Source: Symbiodinium natans | Taxonomy: Eukaryota; Sar; Dinophyceae; Suessiales; Symbiodiniaceae | Length of the DNA: 52,500 bases | Direction: 5' to 3' | Assembly: GCA_905221605.1 (NCBI GenBank) | Contig: CAJNDS010001101.1 | Coordinates: 367,501-420,000 of the forward strand | In this document: positions 8,824-17,558 of the stretch, piece after piece | Numbering within the stretch: the first letter of the stretch is position 1 | Layout of the letters: each line of letters opens with the position of its first letter | Program-made: the position numbers and the translations under genes | Notes under the pieces: model-generated | Database searches by the model: none | The model's input: the letters and a program-made list of their open reading frames with translations, nothing else | Told to the model about the DNA's origin: nothing

Positions 8824-9661
8824 GGGGGGGGGTGGGGGATGGAGGCCCAAGGATGGCTGACCCCCTGAACCCTGCATGGGCCATTGCTCTATAGATCAGT
8901 TTCGAATAGCACCGGGCAGCAGAACTCAGTCGAACCATCTGCCGTTTAGGGAGGGTATCTGATAGGTATAACTGTTTCATAAGGACCATAAGGGAATACC
9001 ATTCGTAATTAGTCTAAACCCTAAACCCTAAACCCTAAACCCTAAACCCTAAACCCTAAACCCTAAACCCGCTTCGGCAGTGGGCTCTGGACAGCTCTAA
9101 AGGCGCCGAGGTCAGTCAACAGGCTTCGCAAGGATTGCCACCGCGCTGTGGGAGAAGATGCCGCCATTTCCATACCTTGCGTCTAGGGTTTAGGGTTTAG
9201 GGTTTAGGGTTTAGGGTCTAGGGTCTAGGGTCTAGGGTTTAGGGATTCGACCCGCGCACCCTAAAGCCAACAAGTTCCCAAGCCAAGACTCCTACATCCA
9301 GAGCCTATTGACATTTCGAGGTCGTCGTCTTTGCAGCAGATCTGGAAACCCTAATTGGAGATTCATGGTACTCACTAACCAATGATGACTGTACCTATAA
9401 CCCACTTATAAGCCCCCCCCCCCCCCCCTACGTGCCCTAGTATGGCTATAAGTTGTAAGTACAGTTATGCTTGGTTGATACGTACCATGAACCTCCAAGT
9501 AAGCCCGGAAGCTCGAGATTGCAACCTCCTCAAGATACTTGAGACCCTGGGGTTTAGGGTTTAGGGTTTAGCGTCTAGGGTTTAGGGTTTAGGGTTTACC
9601 TACGGTTTTAAGGGCTATGCCTGTGAACTCAGAGGTATAGCTGCGACTCGACACAAGTCGA
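8002..9661 (-). CDS. multi-exon gene, eight exons, 3' end complete
   Basis: Exons (minus, 5' to 3'): 9661-9604, 9546-9493, 9350-9296, 9175-9069, 9013-8871, 8664-8554, 8452-8395 and 8118-8002, ending TGA at 8004-8002. All seven junctions are GT-AG and all phases agree, giving 233 codons plus the stop with the 5' end open. Fragments in order: YTSEFTGIALKT, GLKYLEEVAISSFRAYLE, ICCKDDDLEMSIGSG, TARWQSLRSLLTDLGAF, LMKQLYLSDTLPKRQMV, GQKAYEINKADKAGQG, LGQFRDMQSGVDDKD, RRIALAVQPPFRALW. Intron contents: family B (9351-9502), C-rich array (9186-9245), a pure telomeric array (9014-9068), a TTCAGG-type repeat, and families A plus D (8121-8394). I recognise no family. Splice choices were made by eye and alternatives exist for the third exon, for example 9304-9260. 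Confidence 0.5.
8121..8230. mobile_element. foldback element, family D (copy 3)
   Basis: Left GAGGGTAGTTGCATGGTCCC, right GTATAGCTACCCTTAGA. On the minus strand its end CTACCCTCAG supplies the acceptor of the last exon of the gene above. Confidence 0.7.
8256..8402. mobile_element. foldback element, family A (copy 2), enlarged by TA microsatellite
   Basis: Arms AAGGGTTCATGTATATACTT and AGGTACATGGACCCTTAGGG, with (TA)n tracts at about 8297-8346 in the loop. On the minus strand the tip gives AAGG|GTCCATG, the 5' site after the seventh exon. Confidence 0.7.
8738..8832. repeat. CCCTAAA array, TA microsatellite and T/G homopolymers
   Basis: Short telomere-like run, (TA)n at 8785-8807, T16 and G9. 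Confidence 0.9.
9014..9068 (-). repeat. pure telomeric array proposed as an intron
   Basis: 55 bp of perfect CCCTAAA on plus. On the minus strand it is (GTTTAGG)x7 plus GTTTAG, so it begins GT and ends AG. The exon upstream ends CCGAAGCGG (phase 0) and the exon downstream starts ACTAATTACG (phase 0). Both are open and continue in one frame. Retention would shift the frame, because 55 is not a multiple of three, and would bring in TAG. Confidence 0.55.
9186..9245 (+). repeat. TTTAGGG array with CTAGGGT variants
   Basis: Four perfect units, then GGGTCTAGGGTCTAGGG. On the minus strand these variants read CCCTAGAC and create AG dinucleotides absent from the perfect C-rich repeat. Confidence 0.9.
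9351..9502. mobile_element. foldback element, family B (copy 3)
   Basis: Arms TTGGAGATTCATGGTACTC and CGTACCATGAACCTCCAAGT; a C16 tract interrupts the interior. Placed between two in-phase minus exons with 5' site TTGGAG|GTTCATGG. Confidence 0.75.
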
Positions 9662-9941
9662 CTGTAGGGTTTAGGGGTTCAGGGGCTTCGGGCGAAGAGT
9701 TTAGGAACCCAATCTAGGGACCATTTCACTCTGCTTACTACTAGGGGGCCCCTCCTTGCAGGCTTAGGGTTTAGGGTTTAGGGTGTAGGGTGTAGGGTTT
9801 AGGGTATAGGGTTGAGGGTTTAGGGTTTCGAGTCTAGGGTTTAGGGCACATCAACTGGGAAACCCTATCTGGAAGAGACCGTGTTGTTTCGTGGCTCTTC
9901 GTAAACAAAGGGGGATAGGTACCCCATGCCATCTTTTGCAG
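9662..9941. promoter_or_regulatory. space between divergent genes
   Basis: Holds variant TTTAGGG units (9665-9700, 9764-9850) and unique DNA. No TATA box or other promoter motif can be claimed; the inference rests only on divergent orientation. Confidence 0.2.
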
Positions 9942-10949
9942 GGATATATACTGAGGTACCTCATTCCCGAATGTCCTACAACGAACTAGCAAAATCTGGA
10001 CGTCCATACGCTAAACAACGCCAGAACGCTTGGCAACCGCCCTCAGGCCGCCAAACCGTAAACCCTGAACCGCAAATCCTAAACCCTAAACCCTAAACCC
10101 TGAAACCCCCAGGGCCGAAACTGGGGTTTAGGCCTTAAGTAAGGCTTAGGGTTTAGGGTTTAGGGTTTAGGGTTTAGGGTTTAGGGTTTAGGGTTTCGGG
10201 TTTAGGGTTTAGGGTCTAGGGTTCAAAGGCATTCTTTCGGATGTATCGGGGGTTGGGGACGAAAGCTCCTGATGTCTGACATCTCCAAGACTTACACCCG
10301 CGGCTACAAGTTCGATCTAGGGTATCTAGGGTGTAGGGGTTTCGGATGTAGGGTTTAGGTTTCAGGGTTGGGTAGACCCGGGAGAAACCTAGGAATAAAA
10401 AGGGTGCCCCCGGTTTAAAGGGGCGGAGAAGGGAACCGAAGCCCTACAAAAATAAGGAACGAGGGCCTACAGCGGGTCCTAGGATATGTAAGGTCTGGAG
10501 ATCTGGGCTTTAGGGTTTAGGGTTTAGGGTTTAGGGCTTTAGGGCTTCAGGACTTTAGGATTTCAACTTGGATGTTAGGTTGGGAGTTCAGGGCTGAGTG
10601 TTGGCTGCGCGGCTCTCGGGTGCTAGGGAGAGGGTATAGGGCCAGATCAGGAGATCGGTAACCCTAAACCCTAAACCCTAAACCCTGAGCCTTTCAAAGT
10701 TGAGGTCTTTCTGGGATTGCTTGGAGGTTTTATGGGTACTTATAACCACAGTGATAAGTCTACTTAGAACCTGCTTAGGGGACTTAGGGGGCGTACAACT
10801 CTAACTAGGGTTATAAGTACCCATGAACCTCCAAGTAGGGTTTAGAGAAGAAAGTCTGAAAGGATCAGGCCTAGCTGCACCAAGGCCCGGCGCACATTTG
10901 GTACCTGCCGCGCCCCGGCTGACCCCGACAGCTGCTCACCTCAGCCAGG
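9942..10949 (+). CDS. multi-exon gene, divergent to the minus-strand gene
   Basis: Exons with phased GT-AG junctions: 9942-10057 (after ATCTTTTGCAG; MSYNELAKSGRPYAKQRQN; ends ACC|GTAAAC), about 10237-10321 (LLMSDISKTYTRGYKFDL; ends GG|GTATCT), 10592-10657 (CWLRGSRVLGRGYRARSG), 10690-10726 (LSKLRSFWDCLE; ends GAG|GTTTTATGG at a family B tip), and 10846-10949 (RPSCTKARRTFGTCRAP). The last four join in one frame. The junction between the first and second is not resolved. Introns contain TTTAGGG arrays, a family H copy and a family B copy (10718-10838). The last exon starts directly after TTTAG and ends at GG|GTTTCGGG. Product unknown. The 5' end lies close to that of the opposite gene, suggesting a shared promoter region at 9662-9941. 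Confidence 0.45.
10146..10222 (+). repeat. TTTAGGG array
   Basis: About seven perfect units, then GGGTTTCGGG and GGGTCTAGGG variants. Confidence 0.95.
10378..10490 (+). mobile_element. family H element (copy 2)
   Basis: AAACCTAGGAATAAAAAGGG, then GGGAACCGAAGCCCTA and a GGGTCCTAGG end. Confidence 0.6.
10718..10838. mobile_element. foldback element, family B (copy 4)
   Basis: Arms TTGGAGGTTTTATGGGTAC and GTACCCATGAACCTCCAAG followed by TAG. Sits in a phased intron of the plus gene. Confidence 0.75.
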
Positions 10950-11286
10950 GTTTCGGGTTTAGGGTTAAGGGTTAAGGGTTTATAGGGCTTAGGGCTTTGG
11001 GGTTTAGGATTTGGTGTTGGGGTTGGTAGTTAGGATCCATTGCAAGAATTCATCAACAATAAATAGACAAAGATATTCTGCGATATAGGATTAGGTTAGG
11101 GGTGTGGTGTTTAAGGACATTCGGGGATCAGGGTTTTGTGGCAGGACAAAACTCCAAACCTCAATCGCAAAGCCCTGAAACAGCAAACCATAAATTCAAC
11201 GCACTTGCTTCAACAATGACCTGGAGCTAAGGACTTAAGCATGTTCCTGGGGCAGGTTTGTGGCAAATTGTCGCTGCAACAGCCAC

Positions 11287-11402
11287 TACTCCTACAGCTA
11301 CTGCTACTGCTACTGCTACTGCTACTGCTACTCCTACTACTACTGCTACTACTACTCCTACTCCTACTCCTACTCCTACTCCTACTCCTACTCCTACTCC
11401 TC
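11287..11402. repeat. CTA/CTC/CTG trinucleotide microsatellite
   Basis: (CTACTG)n, then (CTACTC)n. The tyrosine/serine and valine-rich frames here are repeat translations, not genes. Confidence 0.95.
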
Positions 11403-11513
11403 GTCGAGAGCCCCTAACTCGAAACATCAACCCTTAACTTGGGAACCTTAACCCTTCAGCCTCAAAACATCCGGCACGCAAATCGCTGAGCTCCTTAAAC
11501 CTTGCTTGGCATG

Positions 11514-11712
11514 CGCCCAATACCCCTTAATTGAGGAATATACCTTAAATATTCTATAGGGGTCCTATACCCCTTAGTTGAGGAATATACCTTACATGTT
11601 ATATAGGGGTCTTATATTTGAGGAATATACCTTAAATATTATATGGGGGTCCTTCATATGATTTTAGGTCTACGGTCTAATCCTTACTTAAGGGGTATTG
11701 GGCTCTTTGGGC
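11514..11712. mobile_element. family C foldback with a triplicated left arm
   Basis: The module GAGGAATATACCTTA plus TATAGGGGTC occurs three times (near 11533, 11579 and 11619) before a normal right arm ending GGGGTATTGGGCTCTTTGGG. Confidence 0.7.
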
Positions 11713-11989
11713 TGGTGTTTAGGAATACAGGCTGGGGGCCGCATAAGCCCCCTTGGACCCTCCAATTGCGCAGAGCTGCAAGCCTCGATAATGTTGTACC
11801 TCGAAGCAGGAATTTGGGTTTTCAGTTTCGGGCTTGGGTTTAAGGGTTTCGGGGGTTTCTCGTGTGGACGTGAGCCCTACAACCGACACCGTAGAGCGCT
11901 AAGACCAACCCACCTCCCCCCAAGAACCTAAAGCCCCGAATCCGGACACGACGCTAAACGTGTCCAAACCCTAAACCCGAAACCCTAAC

Positions 11990-12095
11990 CCGCGAAAGTT
12001 TGTCCGAAAGGGAATCCTAAACCCTAACTAAACCCTAAACCCTAAACCTTAAACCCTAAACCCTAAACCCCAAACCCTAAACCCTAAACCCGAAA
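11990..12095 (-). repeat. CCCTAAA array with variants
   Basis: Units with CCCTTAA, CCCCAAA and CCCGAAA variants. Confidence 0.9.
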
Positions 12096-12233
12096 GGAGA
12101 GGAGCAAAAGACGGGGCGCAGCTCCCAATTCGTACCGCGACACATGGCGGGCACTTCCCACGGTGCCCCAAAGGCCAGCAGGCCCCCGTGCGTGTTCACG
12201 GGAAACCTTGGGTTCCGTGGCTGCTTTGAAGAG
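12096..12233 (+). CDS. exon ending at a telomere-like 5' site
   Basis: Open for 46 codons: EEQKTGRSSQFVPRHMAGTS, HGAPKASRPPCVFTGNLGF, then RGCFEE. The next bases are GAAGAG|GTTTAAGGTTTAGG, a strong-looking 5' splice site formed by the first unit of a degenerate TTTAGGG run. Upstream is a CCCTAAA array in the opposite orientation. Product not recognised. Confidence 0.45.
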
Positions 12234-12502
12234 GTTTAAGGTTTAGGATTTTGGGGTTTAGGGTTTAGGGTTTTGGGGTTTAGGGTTTAGGGCTTGGGGT
12301 TCTGACTGTGGAGGGCTGTGAAGGGTGTGAGGGTTTAGGGATGAGGGACTCTCCCGGTTCGAGGATGTTGGCAGGGAGCTGTATGGATTCTCAAACGCCC
12401 CAAAAACCTCGAAGCCGCGACCCCTAAACACCGCACCATCAAGCCCCAGCCTCTAAGGGCCAGTGCCTTACAAGACCCAACACTGACCCTAAGCCATATA
12501 CT

Positions 12503-12630
12503 GGTTCATAGTTGGGATAGTAATAAAATTTTAAAATTGTATTCCTCAAAATTTTAAATTGTATTCCTTATTGAGTTTAAGTACCCTTAAAAATGTAAAA
12601 TGTTACCCCACTATGATAAAGTATATCGGG
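12503..12630 (+). mobile_element. family F element (copy 2)
   Basis: CATAGTTGGGATAGTAATAA to GTTACCCCACTATGATAAAG, with a short internal duplication of AATTTTAAA(A)TTGTATTCC. Confidence 0.75.
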
Positions 12631-12664
12631 TTATGTTGGAGCCCCTATTGGGAAGTGCTGCACC

Positions 12665-12850
12665 GGGAAGGGGCGGGGGCGGGGGCGGGGGGGGGGGGGG
12701 GCTTGTTTAAGCGAATGAATGTACGATCTTTATAGCATGCTAAACAATAGTATACTAAACTATATATATATATGATATAAAACTAAATAAATAAATAAAT
12801 ATATAAATAAATAAATATATATATATATATATATATATGTGTGGGGTTTA
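12665..12850. repeat. G tract, AAAT/TA microsatellites
   Basis: (GGGGGC)n and G15 at 12671-12700, then ATAAATAAATA and (TA)n at about 12760-12838. Confidence 0.9.
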
Positions 12851-13505
12851 GGGCTTAGGGTCCCCCCCCCCATGTTGCCTACCTTGTCTTCGGCCTTCTG
12901 CATGGACATTTGTATGTATATATGTTTACACATATACATAGGCTCCCCAGTAACTCCTGAATAACAAGGGTACCCTTGTTCTTGCTATTCAGCTTTAATC
13001 AGAAACCCCCAAGACCAAACGGGAATAAGGGTCCTACTGGGTAACCTAGATACACACACACCTAACTTCATATCTGACATCGGAAGAACTAGATTTCGCA
13101 TGACAAGCGCCAGGCCCACGTGAGCAAACCAGTTCCTACTGGGACCTAGTGCAAGGACCCTAAACTCTAAACCCCAAACCCCAGGAGGAATCTTCAATCC
13201 TCAATCCGTAGCCCCTGGCTTTGAATTTTAAAGAAATCGCAATCGTCGGAGCTGTTTATTCAGTATCCTGGGGTTGAAGATCGGAGATTGCAGATTACAA
13301 GGCCACGATTTTCGAGTAATCTTCAGGCTCCAGATACCGAATACATTCTTGAATACATGGTGAAGTTGTGATTCGAAGTCTTGGGTTTGCAGTTTCGGAG
13401 CGGAAGATAACTCGAATAAGGGTTCAGGATTGGCTTCGATGGATTGACCCGAAACCCTAAACCCTGAAGCCTGAGGGCGCAGGTTACTTCATCGCAGGCA
13501 CTCAC

Positions 13506-13569
13506 CAGGGCGGTAGCCTGCCGGATTCTTTGTCCGCGCGTACATATCTTCCACCCAAGCTCCTGACGA
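13506..13569 (-). CDS. exon with strong 5' splice site
   Basis: After CCCTAAACCTTGAG the minus strand reads SRQELGWKICTRGQRIRQ and ATAL, followed by CCCTG|GTGAGTGCC, an excellent 5' site. An internal acceptor CGTCAG would start the exon at 13562. Upstream (minus sense) is a perfect telomeric array. Product unknown. Confidence 0.45.
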
Positions 13570-13572
13570 CTC

Positions 13573-13605
13573 AAGGTTTAGGGTTTAGGGTTTAGGGTTT
13601 AGGGT
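13573..13605 (+). repeat. short TTTAGGG array
   Basis: Four perfect units and then GGGTTAGGGTGTG. More degenerate units continue to about 13890. Confidence 0.9.
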
Positions 13606-14114
13606 TAGGGTGTGTGCGGAAGCTTTAGGGTTTCGGGTTTAGGGTTGAGATACAGGGACCACATAAGGTGTATATTGGTTGTCATATAAGGGAATAAGAT
13701 GAAGGGTCGCTTCTAGGCTTCCCTCCTTACACCCCACTACTTAGAGTTTGGCGGCTCGAGGGCTGTGTAGGGTTTAGGGTTCAGGGTTCAGGGTGTAATT
13801 AGGGTGTAGGGTTTAGGGTTTAGGGTTGAGGGTCTGGGGTTTGGGGTTGGGGGTTTGGGATTTGAGTTGAGGGTTTGGGGCTGAGGGTTCAGCTTTGGGG
13901 TAGGCCCACCAAGTACCCAAGCACCCTAAAAATACCCCAAGTACCCAAAAGACCCCCTAAATGCCCCCAAGTACCCTAGTCCCTGAATCCTAAAACCCCT
14001 AGGCCCTAAACCCCTGCTCCTGATGAGCCCTTTGGCGCAACACCGCATGCTTCCAGTGCCCGAATGAAGCAGACAGGGTAGCAATCCTTAGCTCCTTACA
14101 GGCTTAGGGTTTAG

Positions 14115-14212
14115 GATAACTGTACGTATAACCCACTTATATGCCCCTTAAGTGCCCTAATATGGTAATAAGTACAGCTATAATTGGTTCATAAGTGCGA
14201 CGAACCTCCAAT
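14115..14212. mobile_element. family B foldback, left arm replaced by TTTAGGG
   Basis: Interior GATAACTGTACGTATAACCC and right end GACGAACCTCCAATTA fit family B. The left terminal repeat is missing; GGGTTTAGG sits at the break. Confidence 0.6.
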
Positions 14213-14342
14213 TAAGGGCACCTTGAACCAAGGAAGGGGAAAACGGTACCACCGGGCTAGCAAGTTAAGCCTTTTTGAAGCCAGTGAGGGGAAGAGGGTT
14301 TAGGGTCTAGGGTTTGGGTGGCTTTCAGGCGTGGATCGTTAC

Positions 14343-14665
14343 CTGCAGACTATGCCGAGAGCAAGCGCGCCCCCAGAAACTGCTTGTGCGAGTGCAGACA
14401 CGCAAAGTGACCGCTGTGATACAAGAGCCCAGGGCTTGGGGTTTTGAAGCTTCTGGACTCTAAACCCTAAACCCTAAACCCTAAACCCTAAACCCTAAAA
14501 CCCTAAACCCTAAACCCTAAACCCTAAACCCCAAACCCCTAAACCCTGAACCCTAAACCTTTACCCTTTAACCCTAAACGCTATGAACACCGAGCCCACT
14601 GCAGCCGCACTGCATACAAACCGAACCAGTCGATGTCGTTCGGCAACAGCTGGGCCTCTTGGAGG
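14343..14665 (-). CDS. two exons joined across a telomeric array
   Basis: The upstream exon (about 14665-14580) reads AKPSKRPSCCRTTSTGS and ends HS at AGC|GTTTAGGG. The downstream exon (14459-14343) starts right after TTTAG, reads SPEASKPQALGSCITAVTLR and VCTRTSSFWGRACSRHSLQ, and ends CTGCAG|GTAACG, an ideal 5' site. Both are open in the same phase, so excision of the 120 bp repeat tract (14579-14460) keeps the frame. Cysteine- and serine-rich; product unknown. Confidence 0.45.
14460..14579 (-). repeat. CCCTAAA array with variants, possible intron
   Basis: About ten units with CCCCAAA, CCCTGAA and CCTTTAC variants; GT...AG on the minus strand. Confidence 0.85.
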
Positions 14666-15065
14666 GCTTGGCTTGGGCATTCACATTTTAGGGGTTTAGG
14701 GGTTTAGGGGTTCAGGGGTTCAGGGTTTAGGGGTTTAGGGTTTTGGGGTTTAGGGTTTGCTGTGATAGGGCGTAGATGCTGTGAAGGTTAGGCTTTGGAA
14801 CAAGCTCGAAAGCTTCGAAGAGCAGCTTTGGCCCGATTATGGAAGGCCATCCAACACTGTTCTCCCGCCCCACGCCGTCCGAGGCGGCAAAGCCACCCAA
14901 ACCTTTTCCCTATAGGGTTTAGGCCTAAGCTTAAGGCAACAGTCCACTTCTAAAAACTTCTTCCGTTTTAGGACGCTCCGTGTCAGGGGGTTGTAAGAGG
15001 GTTCCTGGGTCCGAGAGGCACCCTGTGTCAGGGAAGGCAGGTCTGAATTTCAGCAAAAAGTGGGG

Positions 15066-15415
15066 CTAGGGGGTCCCAAGGGTCCCAAGGGGGTCCCAGA
15101 AGGTCCCAGGATTCCAAAAGGGTTGTGAAAGTCCCAAGGAAGTTAAGTTTGGAGCACCCGCCTGAACCGGCCAGAGGGCCCCTGGTCCTTGGGCACGCTG
15201 CGGCGAGGGCTCCGGGACGCCCCTGACCTGGGGCCCTTGCGGTACAGCAAAACACCCCCAAAAGCTTTGTTCAACCGGGCCCATCCTAAACCCTAAACCC
15301 TAAACCCTAAACCCTAAACCCTAAACCCTCCGAGCTGTGAGAGACGGGCGAACGACCTGGGTCGGCTTGCGCCATCGAGGTCAAGGGGCCAGGCGGTAGG
15401 GGGGCGGCCTAAGCC
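15066..15415 (-). CDS. two exons joined across a pure telomeric array
   Basis: Exon 15415-15327 reads GLGRPPTAWPLDLDGASRP and RSFARLSQLG, ending GGAGG|GTTTAGG. Exon 15285-15066 starts after TTTAG, reads MGPVEQSFWGCFAVPQGPQ, continues proline-rich (PEPSPQRAQGPGALWP) and ends in the repeat-like FWDPLGTLGTP with TAG at 15068-15066. The junction is phase 2 and in frame. The second exon is open for 72 codons, unlikely but not impossible by chance. The tail derives from GGGTCCCA(A)GG repeats. Product unknown. Confidence 0.5.
15286..15326 (-). repeat. pure telomeric array proposed as an intron
   Basis: 41 bp; on minus (GTTTAGG)x5 plus GTTTAG. Length 7n+6, not a multiple of three; removal preserves the frame of the flanking open segments. 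Confidence 0.55.
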
Positions 15416-15654
15416 TTGAGTTTAAGGTTCAGGGTTTAGGCGGGTTTTAGGGGTTTTTAGGGGGTTTGGGGGTTGAGGGGTTACGGGGTTTCAGGGGTTC
15501 AGGGGTTTTAGAATTCAGGGCTGAGGGCTAGATTCCTCTTTTTGAGGTTTTGGGATCCCGGGTTTGGGGCCTTTTCCTTTACTTGTGAAGACGTGACTAC
15601 TAATACGGCTGCAGGAACATCGAAGTTCCAGGTAAATGTTGCCCTAGACCAGGG

Positions 15655-15790
15655 TTTAGGGTTAGGGTTTAGGGTTTAGGGTTTAGGGTTTAGGGTTTAG
15701 GGTTTAGGGTTTAGGGTTTAGGGTTTAGGGTTTAGGGTTTAGGGTTCAGGGTTCAGGGTTTAGGGTTTAGGGTTTAGGGTTTAGGGTTTA
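15655..15790 (+). repeat. TTTAGGG array, about 18 units
   Basis: Nearly perfect, with two GGTTCAG units. Confidence 0.95.
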
Positions 15791-15857
15791 ATATCGAGCC
15801 ACGACATGCCCTTCCACCGGGTTGGCCCTTCACAACCCTCACAAAAAGTCTGCTCAA

Positions 15858-15967
15858 CCCAGAGAGCCCAATACTCCTTAATTAAGGAATATACCTTAAA
15901 TTATAAAGGGATCCTGAATATGATTTATAGGAATATTCCTTAAATAAGGGGTGTTGGGCTCTTTGGG
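15858..15967. mobile_element. foldback element, family C
   Basis: CCCAGAGAGCCCAATACTCC to GGGGTGTTGGGCTCTTTGGG. Confidence 0.75.
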
Positions 15968-16429
15968 AATATAGTCTAAGCCCAAGTCCCTAAACACGAA
16001 ACCCATAAAACGCCCCCAAAGGGGATGTAGTAAGATAAGAGGATGCAAAGGGCCCAATATATAGGGTCGTATCAATTACTAGAGTATCCCCTTATCTTGG
16101 CTGCACTCAGGAGGGTAGCTATAAATCAAACTTTTAGCTGCCTTAATAAGTAACCCAATAAACCCAAAAAAGGTAAGGATCTAAAGTTACAGTAAAGTAC
16201 CACAAAGTTATGGCCCCTATATCAATAGACTGAAATAACCCCCCACGCCCCCCCCCCCCCACCCCCCGCCCCCCGCCCCACAAAACTCTAAACCCTGAAC
16301 CCTCAACCCTCAACCCTAAATCCTGAACCCTAAGCCCTAAACCCTAAACCCTAAACCTAATTATTGCCTACTCGGCCGCAAAGGCCTCTGAAAAGGCCGC
16401 CCGCGCGGCGGCCTGCAACAGTCGCAACC

Positions 16430-16575
16430 GAAGGGTTTAGGGTTTAGGGTTTAGGGTTTAGGGTGGTTTAGGGTTTATAGGGTTTAGAATGGGGGTTGTA
16501 TAGGAATTGCAGGGTTTATAGGGTTTATAGGGTTTGTGGGGTTTGTAGGGTTTATAGGGTGTTTAGGATTTCTCG
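16430..16575 (+). repeat. TTTAGGG array with GTTTATAGG variant units
   Basis: Four perfect units (16435-16463), then GGGTTTATAGGGTTTATAGGG and GTTTGTAGGG variants. Confidence 0.9.
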
Positions 16576-16739
16576 GGTTCAGGGTTCAGGGTTTCGGGTT
16601 CATTTTTTTCCCAGGTCGCTGCTCAGGAAGGTCTGCTGAAGTCACCCTCCTATGGAGAGGAGAAGATAAACTGAACGCCCTAACTCCCAGTAAACCCCAA
16701 ACTCCAAGCCCTAAACCCCGAACCGCGAGCCCGAAAACC

Positions 16740-17160
16740 TGAATCCTAAACCCTAAACCCTAAAGCCTAAACCCTAAACCCTGCCCCAAAGCCCTAAACT
16801 CTGAGAACTGCGCTTCAGAGCTACTCTGACATAGTAAGTCTACTTCGTTTCCCCTAGAAAACCTCTTTGAATCCCCATAACCCACCACCCTAACTCTACT
16901 TACCCTAAACCCTAAACCGTAAACCCTGAACCCGGAACCCTGAACCCTGAACCCTGAACCCTAAACCCTAAACCCTAAACCCTACTTACTCAGTCTAAAG
17001 GGATACCAAGTGGTTGACTGCTTGGGGTTTAGAGGTCTCAAGGCCTGGGCCAAGACGCGCTTGGGAAGTCTTATGCCCGTGGGACCCTGAACCCTAAACC
17101 CGAAACCCTCAACCCAGAACCCTAAACCCTGAACCCTAAACCCTGAACCCTGAACCCTCA
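16740..17160 (-). repeat. CCCTAAA blocks inside and beside a family G foldback
   Basis: Telomeric units at 16745-16780, 16905-16984 and 17085-17162. The middle block interrupts a family G copy (about 16832-17012) recognised by ACCTCTTTGAATCCCCATAACCC and ACTTACTCAGTCTAAAGGG. Confidence 0.7.
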
Positions 17161-17289
17161 ACCCTAGGGGCTAGATGTACCTGAGTTTGGGTGTGAACAA
17201 GTTTATAGCAGCTAGAACGACAGTTGCCCTACTTATGGTCCCATCCTAACTGCCACCCTACTTAACTTAAACCCCAAACCTAAAACCCT

Positions 17290-17413
17290 GCTTGAAAGCC
17301 CTTTGGACTTAGTACCTAGGGTTAGTCAGGTGCGTCATGGGGATTATGCGAGGCTTTCTAGGGATACTAAGGTAGACGTACTCAGTCTAAAGAGCTCCCA
17401 AGTAGAGACATAA
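17290..17413. mobile_element. foldback element, family G
   Basis: Arms CTTGAAAGCCCTTTGGACTTAG and CTCAGTCTAAAGAGCTCCCAAG; interior GTCAGGTGCGTCATGGGGAT. Confidence 0.7.
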
Positions 17414-17558
17414 ATTGAAAAGGCAAAAGGGCACCACTGGGCTACAAATTGCGGATAGAAGCTAGGGTTTAGGGAGTTTACAGACCCTAAACCCTAAATC
17501 CTAAACCCAACACCCCAATCCTATGAGGGTTTCTAGGCAATACTCAGTATACTTACTA

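Noticed and set aside
9260-9304. Alternative 45-bp minus exon reading ALDVGVLAWELVGF, faintly like a kinase subdomain
   Set aside because: Too short, weaker acceptor, and neighbouring exons show no kinase motifs; the 9350-9296 exon with a GTAGGAG site fits better.
10113-10125. Possible 13-base micro-exon between CCCCCAG and GTTTAGG
   Set aside because: Phase does not match the next exon; such short exons cannot be supported from sequence alone.
11227-11451. Poly-serine/tyrosine and poly-valine/alanine frames
   Set aside because: Direct translations of a CTA/CTC/CTG microsatellite.
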